A stretch of 60,402 nt of DNA from an uncultured Bacteroidales bacterium (GTDB taxonomy: Bacteria > Bacteroidota > Bacteroidia > Bacteroidales > Bacteroidaceae), in the NCBI GenBank assembly GCA_902760315.1, contig CACWFV010000027.1, forward strand, positions 1 through 60,402, written 5' to 3'. The translations under genes were made by a program, and so were the position numbers. The notes under the pieces are model-generated. The model made no database searches and was not told the DNA's origin. It was given only the letters and a program-made list of their open reading frames with translations. Positions 1 through 7,091 of this stretch are shown piece after piece. Positions within the stretch are counted from its first letter, which is position 1. Each line of letters begins with the position of its first letter.

Positions 1-33
1 TTTTATGTATAATAACGTAATAATTTTAAGACA

Positions 34-251
34 ATGATGAAAAAGAACAATTTTGAGTCGCAGCTACGGCTGTATGAAGTGTTACAGAAAAAAATGTAAC
101 GAACAGAGAATTAGCCCGTCGTTTAGATCTGTCAGAACAACAGGTTGGCAAGTTTGTAAACCATCGGGTGGAACCATCACTTTTGCGACTTCATCAAATA
201 GCCGACGCCCTTAATTTGCGCGTCAAAGACCTTTTTGAACCTATAGACTAA
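34..251 (+). pseudogene. XRE-type helix-turn-helix regulator, frameshifted in an A7 run
   Basis: The ATG at 34 opens a 21-codon frame (MMKKNNFESQLRLYEVLQ...) that stops at TAA 97-99. The -1 frame then carries a clear HTH_XRE domain from about 84 to the stop at 249-251 (key stretches NVTNRELARRL, VGKFVNHRVEPS, LHQIADALNLRVKDLF). The two halves join smoothly if one A is added to the run of seven A's at 88-94, giving a regulator of about 72 aa. Alternatives to simple mutation are a sequencing error in the homopolymer or slippage that restores the frame. A strong terminator follows at 271-307. It is probably a small DNA-binding regulator; its target cannot be told. Confidence 0.7.
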
Positions 252-270
252 ACGTATAGGTTTAGTAATA

Positions 271-307
271 CTTCCGCACTGCTAATTAGTGGTGCGGAAG
301 TTTTTTT
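271..307 (+). terminator. Rho-independent terminator
   Basis: The arms cttccgcac (271-279) and gtgcggaag (292-300) pair perfectly and are followed directly by seven T's (301-307). It ends the small XRE transcript. Confidence 0.9.
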
Positions 308-396
308 ATCCCCTCATTTTTTAGTACCTTTACAGTGCAAAAAGCTAGCTTTGTGAACGAAAAAAAAACCAAAACGAAGTTTTAACGAAAACCAAA

Positions 397-735
397 ATGC
401 TTATGACAGAGAAAGAGAAGGAGTACAGGAGGGAGCGGATGGTGCGCTCGTTGACGAAGTGTAACCTGCTGACGATGGGGTGTAAGACGACGGGACAGGT
501 GGCCCGGCAACTACGGATGACGGCAAAGGAGCTGTACCGGCAACTGAAGGAACGAGACATCCTGTATAAGAGCGACGGCATCTGGATGCTGACGCCAGCG
601 TATGCATTCCAGAACCTGCTGCGTTACCGCTATACCTTATATTATACGCTGCTGGGCGAGGAGAAGGTGCGCGTGTATCCTGTGTGGACGGAGAAAGGAT
701 TGAAATTCCTTACTGAGGAATTTCAAGATGTATGA
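397..735 (+). CDS. Small phage-antirepressor (KilAC/ANT)-like protein
   Basis: 112 aa. Residues about 28-60 look like a winged-helix/KilAC-type DNA-binding segment (TTGQVARQLRMTAKELYRQL). The C-terminus (YTLYYTLLGEE, VYPVWTEKGLKFL) resembles the end of phage antirepressor KilAC domains. A second ATG lies at 403. It sits 13 bp upstream of the VapE-like gene and is probably co-transcribed with it. A TACCTTTA -7-like box at 325-332 may start the transcript, but I see no good -33 element. The role is inferred from family resemblance: DNA binding or regulation inside a mobile-element module. Confidence 0.55.
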   Translation: MLMTEKEKEYRRERMVRSLTKCNLLTMGCKTTGQVARQLRMTAKELYRQLKERDILYKSDGIWMLTPAYAFQNLLRYRYTLYYTLLGEEKVRVYPVWTEKGLKFLTEEFQDV

Positions 736-748
736 TGTCTGATGGAAG

Positions 749-2047
749 ATGGAAGAGAAGAAGATCAAGAAGAAAGCGAAGAGCACGGAGCGCACGGAAC
801 GGAAGCCTAACTGGCAGGAGGTGTATGCAACGGTGGAGGACATCCAGGCATTCCTGGATGAACGGGTGCTGCTGCGCTACAACATGGTGACACACCAGAC
901 GGAGGTACACCTGCTGACGGACTTCGGCGATGACCTGAGCAAGCCGGCAGAGTGGCAGCGCATGAGCGACCGCATAGAGAACTCGCTATGGAAGGACCTG
1001 TCGAAGGAGAAGCCGGTACGGATGCAGGACCTGCATCATGTTATCGAGTCGGACTACGTGGCAGCATACCACCCGTTCCGGTTCTACCTGGAGCACCTGC
1101 CACCCTGGACGGAGGAGCAGGGTGACAACATCATGGAGCTGTCGCTGTCGGTGAATGTGAAAGGGGATAGCGACGAGCAGTTCCTCTTCGCCGCGTACCT
1201 GAAGAAGTGGCTGGTGGCGATGGTGGCGTCGTGGATGGACGACAAGGTGGTGAATAACGTCATGCTGGTGCTCATCGGTGAACAGGGCGCGTACAAGACG
1301 ACGTGGTTCGCACATCTGTTGCCGCCCCAGCTTCGTGAGTACTTCTACACGAAGACGAACAGCGGTATGGTGTCGAAGGATGACCTCCTGACGCTGTCGC
1401 AGTACGGACTGATGTGCTGGGAGGAGCTGGACAGCATGCAGCTGAAAGAGCTGAACAAGCTGAAGGCTGCCATGACCATGCCCAGCATCAACGAGCGTGC
1501 GGCCTACGCCCGCCATCACGAGAACCGTCCGCACCTGGCATCGTTCTGCGGTACGGGCAACAACGTGCAGTTCCTGTCAGACCCCACGGGAACGCGCCGC
1601 TGGCTGCCCTTCGAGGTGGCATCGATAGACAGTCCGCTGTCGCAGCCCTTCAACTACGAGGGCATCTACAGTCAGGCCTACGCGCTCTACCGCCAGGGCT
1701 TCCGCTACTGGTTTGACAAGAACGAGATCCTCCAGCTGGCCCAGCATAACAAGCAGTTTGAGACGGCGCAGTCAGCCAATGAACTGATTGACGAGTTCTT
1801 CCGCAAACCTGTAGGCATAGAGGGTGGTGACTTCCTGCCTGCCTCCGTCATCCTGCAGCTGATTGGTGGTGCGAACATGAAAGAGCTGAGTTCCACCAAG
1901 GTGGGGCGTGCCCTTACGGAGATGGGCTTCGAGTATAAGCTGCGTGATGGCATCCGCCGCTACCGTGTGGTACGCCGCACGGAGTCGGAGAGGGAGCAGC
2001 ATCGCCATCTGCAGAGCGTGGAGTCAGAGAGTGGGGAAGTGGAGTAG
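749..2047 (+). CDS. VapE/VirE-family P-loop ATPase (D5-like replication protein)
   Basis: 432 aa. A Walker A motif (GEQGAYKTT) lies near residue 180, followed by a Walker B-like acidic stretch (MCWEELDSM) and an RRWLPFEV segment typical of the virulence-associated-E (PF05272) helicase-like fold. The C-terminus (SSTKVGRALTEMGFEYKLRDGIRRYRV) looks like a winged helix, as in phage D5-type primase-helicases. VapE proteins are common in phages, satellites and integrated elements of Bacteroidales. The separate primase/VirE_N protein often found beside them is not visible here. It starts 13 bp after the KilAC-like gene. The GC-rich codon use differs from the AT-rich flanks. A replication function is inferred. 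Confidence 0.8.
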   Translation: MEEKKIKKKAKSTERTERKPNWQEVYATVEDIQAFLDERVLLRYNMVTHQTEVHLLTDFGDDLSKPAEWQRMSDRIENSLWKDLSKEKPVRMQDLHHVIESDYVAAYHPFRFYLEHLPPWTEEQGDNIMELSLSVNVKGDSDEQFLFAAYLKKWLVAMVASWMDDKVVNNVMLVLIGEQGAYKTTWFAHLLPPQLREYFYTKTNSGMVSKDDLLTLSQYGLMCWEELDSMQLKELNKLKAAMTMPSINERAAYARHHENRPHLASFCGTGNNVQFLSDPTGTRRWLPFEVASIDSPLSQPFNYEGIYSQAYALYRQGFRYWFDKNEILQLAQHNKQFETAQSANELIDEFFRKPVGIEGGDFLPASVILQLIGGANMKELSSTKVGRALTEMGFEYKLRDGIRRYRVVRRTESEREQHRHLQSVESESGEVE

Positions 2048-2169
2048 TGGGGTAGATTTCCAAACTCCCTCGCGTACATACGCACACATGTACGCGTAAA
2101 CTTTTACTTTCTTACCACACTACCACACTTCCACACTTAAAACACTAATATTTATTATAATCCAAAACT
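2048..2169. other. Spacer with CCACACT repeats
   Basis: Between the VapE-like and M15 genes. It holds short direct repeats of the type accacact/tccacactt (about 2115-2140) and AT-rich DNA before the M15 start. No Bacteroidales promoter match is seen. Confidence 0.5.
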
Positions 2170-2688
2170 ATGAACAAACCGAATTTACTTCTATCGCCTC
2201 ATTTGACTTCGTCGAATGAGGCTACGCTCAGCCATTCGAGCAAGCTCGATGGCATTCGCTTATCGCCTCATTTTACATTGGGCGAATTTACCAAGAGTAT
2301 TACTGCTGAGAGACTGGGCATCAGGAATGAACCGAACTATGAGCAAGTGTTGGCCATGCGCCAACTGTGCCAAGAGGTCTTGGAACCGTTACGCCAGCAC
2401 TATGGCCAGCCTATCCGCATCACCAGCGGTTTCCGCTGTCCTGAGCTGAACGATGCCGTGGGTGGTGTCGGTAATTCACAACATCAATACGGTGAGGCTG
2501 CCGACCTCTCAGTACCCTCAGAAGAGGTTGCCCGTGACTGGTTTCAGTGGATTGCCCACAATACCGACTTCGACCAAATGCTTTTCGAGCACAGCCGTCG
2601 ACTGAAGAACCGTTGGCTCCACCTCTCATGTCGCTGGGATCGCAGGCGCAATCGCCATCAGTCCATCTTTAATTATCAGGCACGATGA
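2170..2688 (+). CDS. M15-type D-Ala-D-Ala carboxypeptidase-like metallopeptidase
   Basis: 172 aa, no signal peptide. The Peptidase_M15_3 core is recognisable: HFTLGEFTKS, then a helix VLEPLRQHYGQPIRITSGFRCPELN, and the zinc-site segment SQHQYGEAADLSV with a late H in WLHLSC. Phage endolysin-like M15 proteins accompany the VapE/HU/smalltalk module in Bacteroidales and cut peptidoglycan cross-links. Residues about 12-34 are extra relative to the family: LSPH occurs twice because a 69-bp in-frame segment sits between two copies of a 13-bp repeat (2192-2204, 2261-2273). The catalytic core is intact, so the enzyme may still work. Confidence 0.8.
   Translation: MNKPNLLLSPHLTSSNEATLSHSSKLDGIRLSPHFTLGEFTKSITAERLGIRNEPNYEQVLAMRQLCQEVLEPLRQHYGQPIRITSGFRCPELNDAVGGVGNSQHQYGEAADLSVPSEEVARDWFQWIAHNTDFDQMLFEHSRRLKNRWLHLSCRWDRRRNRHQSIFNYQAR
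2192..2273. repeat. In-frame palindromic insertion flanked by 13-bp direct repeats
   Basis: tatcgcctcattt occurs at 2192-2204 and 2261-2273, a period of 69 bp (23 codons). The DNA between is a string of small hairpins: catttgac/gtcgaatg (2200-2216), ggct/agcc (2220-2233) and gccattcgagc/gctcgatggc (2231-2253). This looks like a small palindromic element with a target-site duplication, inserted near the 5' end of the M15 gene without breaking the frame. A tandem duplication is the alternative. Confidence 0.6.
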
Positions 2689-2704
2689 AAATACGGATGA
2701 CAAG

Positions 2705-2902
2705 ATGAGACCACGCGATGAACAACTGCGGCACGCCACCCACTTGATGTGTCGTACCTGTGGCCAGCTGTTGCCAGTCAACCGCTTCGAGCGTTACCGT
2801 ACAGGCACCTACCGTCGCGTCTGCAAGCGCTGCTACTGGTCAGTCTATGGTCAACAACTGCGTCAGCGCTACATCCTTCGCCACCTGACGAGCCATGAGT
2901 AG
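2705..2902 (+). CDS. Small two-CxxC zinc-ribbon protein
   Basis: 65 aa, very basic. Two CxxC pairs (CRTCGQ at about 15-20 and CKRCYW at about 39-44) would form one zinc ribbon; the rest is Arg/Gln-rich. The start is 16 bp after the M15 stop, so co-transcription is likely. It resembles small HNH-less zinc-finger proteins of phage regions, and no enzymatic motif is visible. The function is unknown; nucleic-acid binding is a reasonable guess. Confidence 0.6.
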   Translation: MRPRDEQLRHATHLMCRTCGQLLPVNRFERYRTGTYRRVCKRCYWSVYGQQLRQRYILRHLTSHE

Positions 2903-2957
2903 TAGGAGTCCTGTAACTAGCTGTATTAGTCCTTCAAATATAGCTATTTAGACACTT

Positions 2958-2992
2958 AATCAGCTGTATTAGGCAGTCTAATACAGCTGATT
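2958..2992. terminator. Perfect 15-bp hairpin
   Basis: aatcagctgtattag (2958-2972) pairs with ctaatacagctgatt (2978-2992) across a 5-nt loop. There is no long T tract, so it may be a weak terminator or a mobile palindrome. Its AGCTGTATTA core also occurs at 2921-2930. Confidence 0.55.
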
Positions 2993-3056
2993 TGTAGGCT
3001 TAAATGCTATCCCAACAGACTGTTTTCTTATTTTTATGCAAAAATCGATTCGATTA

Positions 3057-3088
3057 TTTGCGAATTTCGTTTATTATGTGTATCTTTG
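3057..3088 (+). promoter_or_regulatory. Promoter of the HigA-like gene
   Basis: TTTG (3057-3060), 20-bp spacer, TATCTTTG (3081-3088): a good match to the Bacteroidales -33/-7 consensus. Transcription should start near 3095, giving a leader of about 15 nt. Confidence 0.75.
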
Positions 3089-3108
3089 CAGACGTAATGG
3101 AATTGTAG

Positions 3109-3456
3109 ATGATGGTTAAGGTTAAAGACATAGCGGTAGAGAGAATTGCGAACAACATGACTTCTTCAGAACTGATTCATCCTGGTGAGATGATTAAGGA
3201 TGAAATCATGGCTCGTGGTTTAACACAGAAAGAGCTTGCTGAGCAGATGGGGGTGTCGTATACGGTATTCAATGAGATTCTGAACGGCAAGCGACCAGTC
3301 ACTACAGAATATGCCTTGCTACTTGAAGCGGCACTTGGTACGGATGCAAACATCTGGATAGGGCTTCAGTCAGCATATAACATGCAGCGAGTCAAGCAAG
3401 ACCATTCCTTTATGAAGCGACTGGAGAAGATTCGCCGTATTGCCGCCGTTTTCTAA
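3109..3456 (+). CDS. HigA-family antitoxin-like XRE regulator, no HigB partner seen
   Basis: 115 aa. After a 22-residue tail comes the HigA signature HPGEMIKDEIMARGLTQKELAEQMGV, then FNEILNGKRPVT and a C-terminal ALGTDANIWIGLQSAYN segment. HigA proteins bind their own promoter and neutralise the RelE-fold HigB toxin, which is normally encoded just upstream. Here 2903-3108 holds only a hairpin and the promoter, and the next gene downstream is HU. It is therefore a solitary HigA, transcribed alone from its own promoter and ended by the hairpin at 3486. It may now act as an autonomous repressor. Confidence 0.8.
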   Translation: MMVKVKDIAVERIANNMTSSELIHPGEMIKDEIMARGLTQKELAEQMGVSYTVFNEILNGKRPVTTEYALLLEAALGTDANIWIGLQSAYNMQRVKQDHSFMKRLEKIRRIAAVF

Positions 3457-3485
3457 GCGCTCTCGGCAGAAACGATGAGATATGG

Positions 3486-3518
3486 GTACGCAGATGTTTC
3501 CATCTGTGTACTCTTTTT
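3486..3518 (+). terminator. Terminator after the HigA-like gene
   Basis: gtacgcagatg (3486-3496) pairs with catctgtgtac (3501-3511), one G-T wobble, followed by a T-rich tract to 3518. Confidence 0.75.
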
Positions 3519-3551
3519 TATTTTTAGTATAGCACGCCGTAGGGGAAAACC

Positions 3552-3582
3552 TTGGAATCGGGGGAAAAATGTATTACCTTTG
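3552..3582 (+). promoter_or_regulatory. Promoter of the HU gene
   Basis: TTGG (3552-3555), 19-bp spacer, TACCTTTG (3575-3582). The leader would be about 125 nt and includes the repeat tract at 3643-3713. Confidence 0.65.
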
Positions 3583-3642
3583 CTGTTGAAAAGAGGTGAG
3601 AAGCTAGAAACTAGAGGATAGTTGGATAAACGCGCGCAAAAA

Positions 3643-3713
3643 CTGACCTCTCACCACTCACCTCTCACCACTAAACTCTTTAACCTTTAACCCTTAACCT
3701 TTAACCTTTAAAA
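3643..3713. repeat. Low-complexity leader with TCACCACT and TTTAACC repeats
   Basis: cctctcaccact is repeated twice (about 3648-3672), followed by four near-copies of ttaacctttaa (about 3679-3712) ending just before the HU start codon. The tract lies in the predicted HU leader. No function can be assigned. Confidence 0.6.
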
Positions 3714-3715
3714 CT

Positions 3716-4143
3716 ATGAGTGTATTTTACAGATTACATCAAGACCAGAGTACGGGGACGAAGCGCAGTGGCAAGTGGTATGCCCGCGCCGTATCCACCG
3801 CAGTGATTAACACCCGCCAGTTGGCAGAGATCATCCAGCGGTGAAGAAGTCCGACGTTATGGCGGTACTGGAGGAGCTCGTGGAGGTCATGAAAGACCAG
3901 ATGCAGGACTCGAAGCGTGTGAAGCTGGACGGCTTCGGCTCGTTCAAGATCGCTATGCAGTCGAAGGGCGCCCAGACCGCCGGCAAGTTCAGCGTCGCCG
4001 AGCATGTCAAGGGCCTGCGCGTACTGTTCCTTCCTGAGCGCTCCACGGACAGCAGTGGCAACCGCATCAAGCAGTTCCTGCAGGGTGCCCGCGTAGAGGA
4101 GTTGCCTCTGAATACCGTGGTGAAAGAAGAGCCCGAACCTTAA
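3716..4143 (+). pseudogene. HU-family DNA-binding protein split into two frames
   Basis: The ATG at 3716 encodes 42 aa (MSVFYRLHQDQS...TRQLAEIIQR) ending at TGA 3842-3844. The rest of the family's domain is in the -1 frame, from GTG 3841 to 4143 (100 aa: VKKSDVMAVLEELVEV...RVKLDGFGSFKIAM...). Together they make one Bacteroidetes HU-like protein (Bacteroidales VapE-module type), but a few residues are missing at the junction, fitting a deletion of about 10 bp. The stop of the first part and the GTG of the second overlap as GTGA, so translational coupling into two polypeptides is possible. Codon use and the protein sequence of both halves look otherwise intact. Confidence 0.7.
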
Positions 4144-4156
4144 CACCCACCCCCGG

Positions 4157-4196
4157 CCCCTCCCGGCTGGGAGGGGAGTAGGGAGGGGAGTTTTTT
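4157..4196 (+). terminator. GC-rich terminator with two alternative stems
   Basis: cccctccc (4157-4164) can pair with gggagggg at 4169-4176 or at 4181-4188. The second choice ends two bases before six T's (4191-4196). It ends the HU transcript. Confidence 0.7.
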
Positions 4197-4262
4197 AGAA
4201 AAGAGAGTTAGAGAATCAAGTATTATTAATTAAAAGAAATGGAGCCCCCATAGGTATTTACG

Positions 4263-4284
4263 CCCCTCCCTAAACAGGGAGGGG
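4263..4284. repeat. GC-rich hairpin upstream of smalltalk
   Basis: cccctccc (4263-4270) pairs with gggagggg (4277-4284) across taaaca, the same stem sequence as in the hairpin at 4157. The pair brackets a 66-bp AT-rich stretch. It would form in the smalltalk leader. Confidence 0.55.
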
Positions 4285-4300
4285 ATGGGGGAGAGTCTAA

Positions 4301-4396
4301 ATGAAAAACAAGGAATTTTGGAAGACGGTGATACAGATTGCCGTGACAGTGCTCACCGCACTGATGACATCGCTGGGTGTTACCAGCTGTATGTAA
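4301..4396 (+). CDS. Smalltalk-family small membrane protein
   Basis: 31 aa, too short for most gene callers. A Lys/Glu/Trp start (MKNKEFWKTV) is followed by one hydrophobic helix (IQIAVTVLTALMTSLGV) and the characteristic TSCM end. This matches the Bacteroidales 'smalltalk' family, usually found after HU and amidase/peptidase genes in VapE modules, as here. The role is unknown; a single-pass membrane peptide beside a peptidoglycan peptidase could be holin-like, but that is inference. The last 18 bp of the gene are part of a tandem duplication (4379-4418). Confidence 0.8.
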   Translation: MKNKEFWKTVIQIAVTVLTALMTSLGVTSCM

Positions 4397-4418
4397 AGGT
4401 TACCAGCTGTATGTAAAG
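4379..4418. repeat. Perfect 2 x 20-bp tandem duplication at the smalltalk 3' end
   Basis: gttaccagctgtatgtaaag occurs at 4379-4398 and 4399-4418 without mismatch. The first copy encodes the last codons and stop of smalltalk; the second is non-coding. Confidence 0.9.
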
Positions 4419-4421
4419 AGA

Positions 4422-4453
4422 ATAGGAGGGAAACAATAGCGTTTCCCTCCTAT
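4422..4453 (+). terminator. Strong hairpin after smalltalk
   Basis: ataggagggaaac (4422-4434) pairs perfectly with gtttccctcctat (4441-4453) across a 6-nt loop; a short T-rich run follows. It is likely the module's last terminator. Confidence 0.75.
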
Positions 4454-4632
4454 TTCTGTTATATGCTGTCAGCAGGACTATATCTGCGTGACGCCCGCCA
4501 GATATTGTTGCAAGACCTTTAGTGTTGTTGGTCCATTCTAATGAAAAAGGTACGAATTTATACCTAAAAATGCCGAGTATTGCATGGAAAAAGTGCAAAA
4601 AACAATTTTTTTCAAAAAAAACTCGAAAAAAA

Positions 4633-4664
4633 TTTGGTAGTTACATAAAAAGTGCTTACCTTTG
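4633..4664 (+). promoter_or_regulatory. tRNA-Arg promoter
   Basis: TTTG (4633-4636), 20-bp spacer, TACCTTTG (4657-4664), about 44 bp before the tRNA 5' end. Confidence 0.8.
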
Positions 4665-4707
4665 CACACGCTTTCAAGGATATGACACTTGAACAGTCGA
4701 GAACAGA

Positions 4708-4781
4708 GGTTCCGTAGCTCAACTGAATAGAGCATCTGACTACGGATCAGAAGGTTGTGGGTTTGAATCCCGCCGGAATCA
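4708..4781 (+). tRNA. tRNA-Arg (anticodon ACG)
   Basis: 74 nt. Acceptor ggttccg/cggaatc (one G-T), D arm gctc/gagc, anticodon arm tctga/tcaga with loop ctacgga (anticodon ACG), T arm gtggg/cccgc with loop tttgaat. It decodes CGN Arg codons. It lies at the right edge of the accessory module, but no duplicated tRNA 3' end was found to the left. Confidence 0.93.
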
Positions 4782-4856
4782 CAGAGAGTATAGAGAGGTA
4801 AGTTGAAAAACGAACCTCTCTAACTCGTTAAAGGAGAATATATTTAAATGTAAATT

Positions 4857-4895
4857 GGCTCAACGGATTTACCAACCAGGTAAATCCGTTGAGCC
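4857..4895. terminator. Bidirectional terminator between tRNA-Arg and tex
   Basis: ggctcaacggatttac (4857-4872) pairs perfectly with gtaaatccgttgagcc (4880-4895). It lies directly after the tex stop codon. Confidence 0.85.
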
Positions 4896-4896
4896 T

Positions 4897-7044
4897 TCAT
4901 TGCTTTACACCTTTCATGCTTAGCGAGATGCGCTGGCGGCGCAGGTCTACGGCAATGACGCGTACCAGCACATGTTGGTGGAGGTGGATAACCTGTGCGG
5001 GGTCACTGACGTAACGGTCAGCTAACTGCGATACATGGACCAACCCGTCTTGATGAACACCGATGTCGACAAAAGCGCCAAAGTTGGTGATATTGGTCAC
5101 AATGCCTGGCAACTCCATTCCTTCTCTCAGGTCATCTATGGTCTGGACGCTGCTGTCAAATTCAAACTCTTCTATCTGTTCACGCGGGTCGCGGCCTGGC
5201 TTCTCCAATTCCTGCATGATGTCTGTCAGTGTGGGTAGCCCGGTGGCGGCAGTGACGTAGCGTCGGATGTCTATTGCTTGGCGTGCCAGCTTGTTGCTGA
5301 TGAGTTCAGCAACAGTACAGCCTTGGTCTTTAGCCATCTGTTCCACTACGTGATAGCTCTCAGGGTGTACGGCAGAATTGTCCAGCGGATTCTTTGCACC
5401 GGGTATGCGTAGGAAACCTGCACATTGCTGGTAGGCGGCAGGTCCCAGGCGCGGAACTTTCTTCAGTTGTGCCCTGCTGGTAAAGGCACCATTCTCCTTT
5501 CTATAGTCCACTATGTTTTGAGCCAACACGGGGCCAAGTCCGCTGACATAGGTCAGCAGATGTTTAGAGGCTGTGTTCAGGTTGACGCCAACCTGGTTGA
5601 CGCAGCTTTCTACCGTTTGGTCAAGGGTATGCTTCAGCTGTGTCTGGTCAACGTCATGCTGATATTGCCCGACACCGATGCTTTTGGGGTCTATTTTCAC
5701 CAACTCTGCCAACGGGTCCATTAGTCTGCGACCGATGCTGACGGCACCTCGCACGGTTACATCTTCGTCAGGAAACTCGTCGCGGGCTACCTTGGAGGCA
5801 CTGTAAACCGAGGCGCCGTCTTCGCTGACGACAAATATCTGTGGGCGCTGACCGCTGCTGATAGCACTCTCTACAAATTCCTTCGTCTCGCGGCTGGCCG
5901 TTCCGTTGCCTATGGCAATAGCCTCTATCTGGTATTTTTTCAACATGTCCTGTAGGTGCATAGTGGCCTGCATGAGGTGATTGACAGGCGGGTGGGGGAA
6001 GATGGCTTCGTGGTGCAGGAGATTGCCTTGAGCATCCAGGCATACTACCTTACAACCGGTACGGAAGCCAGGGTCTATGCCCATGACTCGCTTCTGTCCA
6101 AGTGGTGCCCCCAGCAACAGCTGGCGCAGGTTTTGGGCAAAGACACGGATAGCCTCTGCGTCGGCACGTTCCTTGCTCAGGTTGGCAAACTCGGTCTCTA
6201 TGGACGGCAGCAGCAGTCGCTTGTAGCCATCCTCTACAGCCTCGCCAACGAGTTGCTGGCAGTGGCCGTTACCACGCACGTAGTTACGCTTTAAGCGGCT
6301 GATGGCATCATCGTCGTCAATGGTAATGCTAATGCGCAGAATGCCTTCACTCTCACCACGACGCATGGCCAACAGGCGGTGGCTGCTGCAACGCTTCAGT
6401 GGCTCCTCCCAGTCAAAGTAATCACTGTATTTCTGGGCTTCGTCAGTATCTTTCTTGCTTTTGACAACCTTTGACTCGATAAAAGCCTCACGACGGAATG
6501 ACGCACGCACCTGGTTGCGAGAGCGCTCGTCTTCGCTTACTTGTTCTGCGATGATGTCTTGAGCCCCCTTGATAGCGGTTTCCACATCAGCCACATCGCC
6601 TGTGACAAAGCGGCGGGCAGCCTGATTTGGGTTTGCTTCGCGTTGCATCAAGATAAGGGTAGCCAGTGGTTCCAACCCTTGTTCACGCGCCACTTGTGCT
6701 CGTGTCCTCCTCTTGGGTTTGTAAGGTAGATAGATATCCTCCAGTACTGTGCTTTCCCAGCAGTCATTGATGCGTTTTTCTAGTTCTGCCGTCATCTTCT
6801 GCTGTTCAGTAATGGTTTTGACGATGGTTTCTTTGCGTTTGGCTATTTCCTTCAGTCTCTCCCAACGGTCACTGATGGCCGTTATCTGTACCTCGTCCAG
6901 TCCTCCGGTGCGCTCTTTGCGGTAGCGCGAGATGAAGGGAATGGTACAGCCTTCGTCAAGCAGTTTCAGCGTGTTCTCCACAGCGTGTTCCTGCAGGTGC
7001 AACTCACTACTGATCAGCTGGGTGAATATCTTGATGTTTTCCAT
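4897..7044 (-). CDS. tex: Tex-family RNA-binding transcription accessory protein
   Basis: 715 aa, normal length. The N-terminal Tex helical region (LLDEGCTIPFISRYRKERTGGLDE) is followed by a YqgF/RNase H-like domain (MGIDPGFRTGCK), helix-hairpin-helix repeats (LLTYVSGLGPVLAQNIVDYR) and a C-terminal S1 domain (LPGIVTNITNFGAFVDIGVHQDGLVHVS). Tex binds RNA and is linked to transcription and stress tolerance in other bacteria. It is probably monocistronic: the next gene upstream is 47 bp away and a terminator follows its stop. Confidence 0.95.
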   Translation of the reverse strand: MENIKIFTQLISSELHLQEHAVENTLKLLDEGCTIPFISRYRKERTGGLDEVQITAISDRWERLKEIAKRKETIVKTITEQQKMTAELEKRINDCWESTVLEDIYLPYKPKRRTRAQVAREQGLEPLATLILMQREANPNQAARRFVTGDVADVETAIKGAQDIIAEQVSEDERSRNQVRASFRREAFIESKVVKSKKDTDEAQKYSDYFDWEEPLKRCSSHRLLAMRRGESEGILRISITIDDDDAISRLKRNYVRGNGHCQQLVGEAVEDGYKRLLLPSIETEFANLSKERADAEAIRVFAQNLRQLLLGAPLGQKRVMGIDPGFRTGCKVVCLDAQGNLLHHEAIFPHPPVNHLMQATMHLQDMLKKYQIEAIAIGNGTASRETKEFVESAISSGQRPQIFVVSEDGASVYSASKVARDEFPDEDVTVRGAVSIGRRLMDPLAELVKIDPKSIGVGQYQHDVDQTQLKHTLDQTVESCVNQVGVNLNTASKHLLTYVSGLGPVLAQNIVDYRKENGAFTSRAQLKKVPRLGPAAYQQCAGFLRIPGAKNPLDNSAVHPESYHVVEQMAKDQGCTVAELISNKLARQAIDIRRYVTAATGLPTLTDIMQELEKPGRDPREQIEEFEFDSSVQTIDDLREGMELPGIVTNITNFGAFVDIGVHQDGLVHVSQLADRYVSDPAQVIHLHQHVLVRVIAVDLRRQRISLSMKGVKQ

Positions 7045-7091
7045 ACTTTTTATTTTGTCTTATCATCTTTTGCAGGGATCTTCTTCTCTCA

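Noticed and set aside
986-1534. Minus-strand 182-aa frame opposite the VapE gene
   Set aside because: Shadow of the GC-rich coding strand; the composition is His/Arg/Leu-rich and no motif is present.
3679-3712. Telomere-like ttaaccc repeats
   Set aside because: The copies are few and imperfect, and the location is a gene leader in the middle of the sequence.
4708-4781. tRNA-Arg as the attachment site of the left module
   Set aside because: No copy of the tRNA 3' end was found to the left, the module lies on the 5' side of the tRNA, and no integrase is in view.
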